Assembly (NCBI GenBank): GCA_013397075.1
Contig: VWZS01009726.1
Span: forward strand, 512,643 to 576,642
DNA: 64,000 bases
Source of the DNA: Rhabdornis inornatus
Taxonomy: Eukaryota > Chordata > Aves > Passeriformes > Rhabdornithidae
Reading direction: 5' to 3'
Below the pieces are notes generated by a model. It had not been told where the DNA came from. It searched no databases and saw only the letters and a program-made list of their open reading frames with translations. The position numbers were made by a program, and so were the translations under genes. Shown here piece by piece: positions 62,936 to 64,000 of the stretch. Numbering within the stretch: the first letter of the stretch is position 1; each line of letters starts with the position of its first letter.

Positions 62936-62985
62936 AGAAACCCAAACAAACAACAAACTAACTCTTCCCCCTCCCCCAAACCTGA
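62936..62985. repeat. A/C-rich tract
   Basis: AAACCCAAACAAACAACAAAC followed by CCCCCTCCCCC. It shares an 18-mer with the tract at 59941. Confidence 0.75.
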
Positions 62986-64000
62986 AGAAGTACTGAGTGG
63001 AACGCTGGCTGTGGTCTGTGAAGCTGAAATATGTGTTTCATCAATTTTGCATGTGTTCACAAGCCATTGTTATTGCAAAATGTTAATTGTTGGAAGGAAG
63101 GCTGTTGATAACTGTTTGGCATGTGGCCTGCAGGAGTGGGGGTGTGCGTCTAGGGTGGGGGTGAAGGTGAAGAGAACTCACATGTGCAGTCTTTCCTGGG
63201 ATTAGATTCTTCTAAATTCATTACACATATATGTTTCTCTTTATGCTAAGATGCTCAGGTTTGGGGTTTTCTTACTAGGATGCTGCATACTCAGTTGACT
63301 AACTTGTGTATTTGCAGTTTAACATAAAACAAGCAAAAAACATCTCCAAACAAAACAAAAGAACCCCCAGCTTTATTGGTGATGAAAAGTACCTGCTGAG
63401 CTGTTGGTTTTGTTGCTCTTGTGCTCTAGTAAAGATTTTCCTGAAGACTGTGCTGCTAGTTTGTGCTGACCTTGGGTTTGAAGTGCTCTGCATGGCTTGG
63501 CTCAGAATGTTACAGGTGGAGACCTCTCTCACATAAAAGAAAACACTCTCCTATGTTACCTGAATGAGTGGTATAATAGAACTGAAGCTCCCAAGGGCTG
63601 TGTGGTAGATGGTGCTGTGCTATTTGGGTGAGAGCTGAAAGCAAGGCAAGTGAGGAATCTTTAGACAGGGGGGACAGGATGTATGTGGCAAGCAGTTGGA
63701 GCAGGGGCCTTACAGAAATGTCTGGACAGCTTGGAAAAGTGGAATGGGGTGGTTTGTGGACTGTGGTGGAGGAAGCTTGACACAGTGGGTTTATGAAGTT
63801 AAAGTCTCCAGTTCTGCTGCCCATCCTGTACTCCTGGTAGGCGAGAGCATCTCCCGTGCAAGTGTTTTCCAGGATAGACAAATTCTGGTGCTGCATGATG
63901 GGTGTCACTTGCAGGTGGCTTTTACAATGAACAGTTAACAGGGAGTACCCGTGTTTTGCATCATCCCAGCCGAAGTTACCTCCCAAGGCTTTGGTGTATA

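Larger units (their letters stand above)
29893..64000 (+). other. RAI14: RAI14 intron 2 (partial)
   Basis: From the donor GTAAGT to the window edge with no convincing downstream exon, so the intron exceeds 34 kb. A long intron after the leader exon fits the large size of this gene in other vertebrates. The sequence is T- and G-rich on the plus strand with scattered repeats, listed separately. In 29.9-37.8, 38.7-51.2, 53.7-57.8 and 58.5-64.0 kb I see no other gene. Confidence 0.7.

Noticed and set aside
63510..63986. 158-codon minus-strand frame near the right edge
   Set aside because: Serine/leucine/histidine-rich without motifs. Looks like non-coding DNA read by chance; antisense to RAI14.
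1..64000. CRISPR arrays, operons, phage or insertion sequences
   Set aside because: None seen. The window is vertebrate DNA, and the spaced repeats are CR1 copies, simple tracts or assembly duplicates.

Overview
This is eukaryotic, almost certainly avian, genomic DNA: gene-poor, AT-rich, with long introns, a CpG-island promoter and several truncated CR1 LINE copies of the kind that dominate bird genomes (tails of AGAATCA/TAGAATCA type; the families at 9.0, 18.2 and 57.9 kb resemble those of songbirds and other Neoaves). No bacterial, plasmid or phage features are present. Nearly all short ORFs in the window are chance frames or frames inside repeats.

One gene is supported. A 92-bp exon at 29801-29892 (+), with a strong acceptor and donor, encodes MKSLKAKFRKSD. 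As I remember it, this is exactly the start of RAI14 (ankycorbin/NORPEG), and it differs from the paralogue UACA. About 11 kb upstream lies a CpG island (about 18.27-20.11 kb) with GC boxes, an E-box and a plausible first-exon donor at 18677. My reading is: promoter and non-coding exon 1 near 18.5 kb, intron 1 of about 11 kb, exon 2 carrying the start codon at 29857, then intron 2 running off the right end (>34 kb). The ankyrin-repeat exons were not found and should lie to the right of the window. By synteny of human 5p13 with the avian Z, the locus is probably Z-linked (inference).

Layout: 1-17.9 kb is intergenic DNA upstream of RAI14, with a decayed Penelope-like GIY-YIG endonuclease fragment (2.4-2.8 kb, minus), two CR1 copies, a purine-rich tract and a 143-bp gap. 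18.0-20.1 kb is a CR1 fragment fused to the CpG island. This part is visibly mis-assembled: three segments (303, 222 and 167 bp) occur twice, stitched by single N bases, and the contig breaks inside a G-quadruplex-type GGGTCC/GGGGCC hexanucleotide repeat. 20.1-29.8 kb is intron 1, with one long CR1, a 17-bp perfect-length hairpin and a 21-N gap. 29.9-64 kb is intron 2, with a CR1 at 37.8 kb, a very old CR1 at 53.3 kb, a CR1 at 57.8 kb, A/C-rich simple tracts, a possible tRNA-Ser pseudogene and a small GC-rich patch at 61.0 kb.

The observations most worth following up are the hexanucleotide repeat just inside intron 1 (same position class as the C9orf72 repeat), the Penelope-like relic, the AUG-UGA start-stop element five bases before the RAI14 start codon, and the scrambled promoter assembly.
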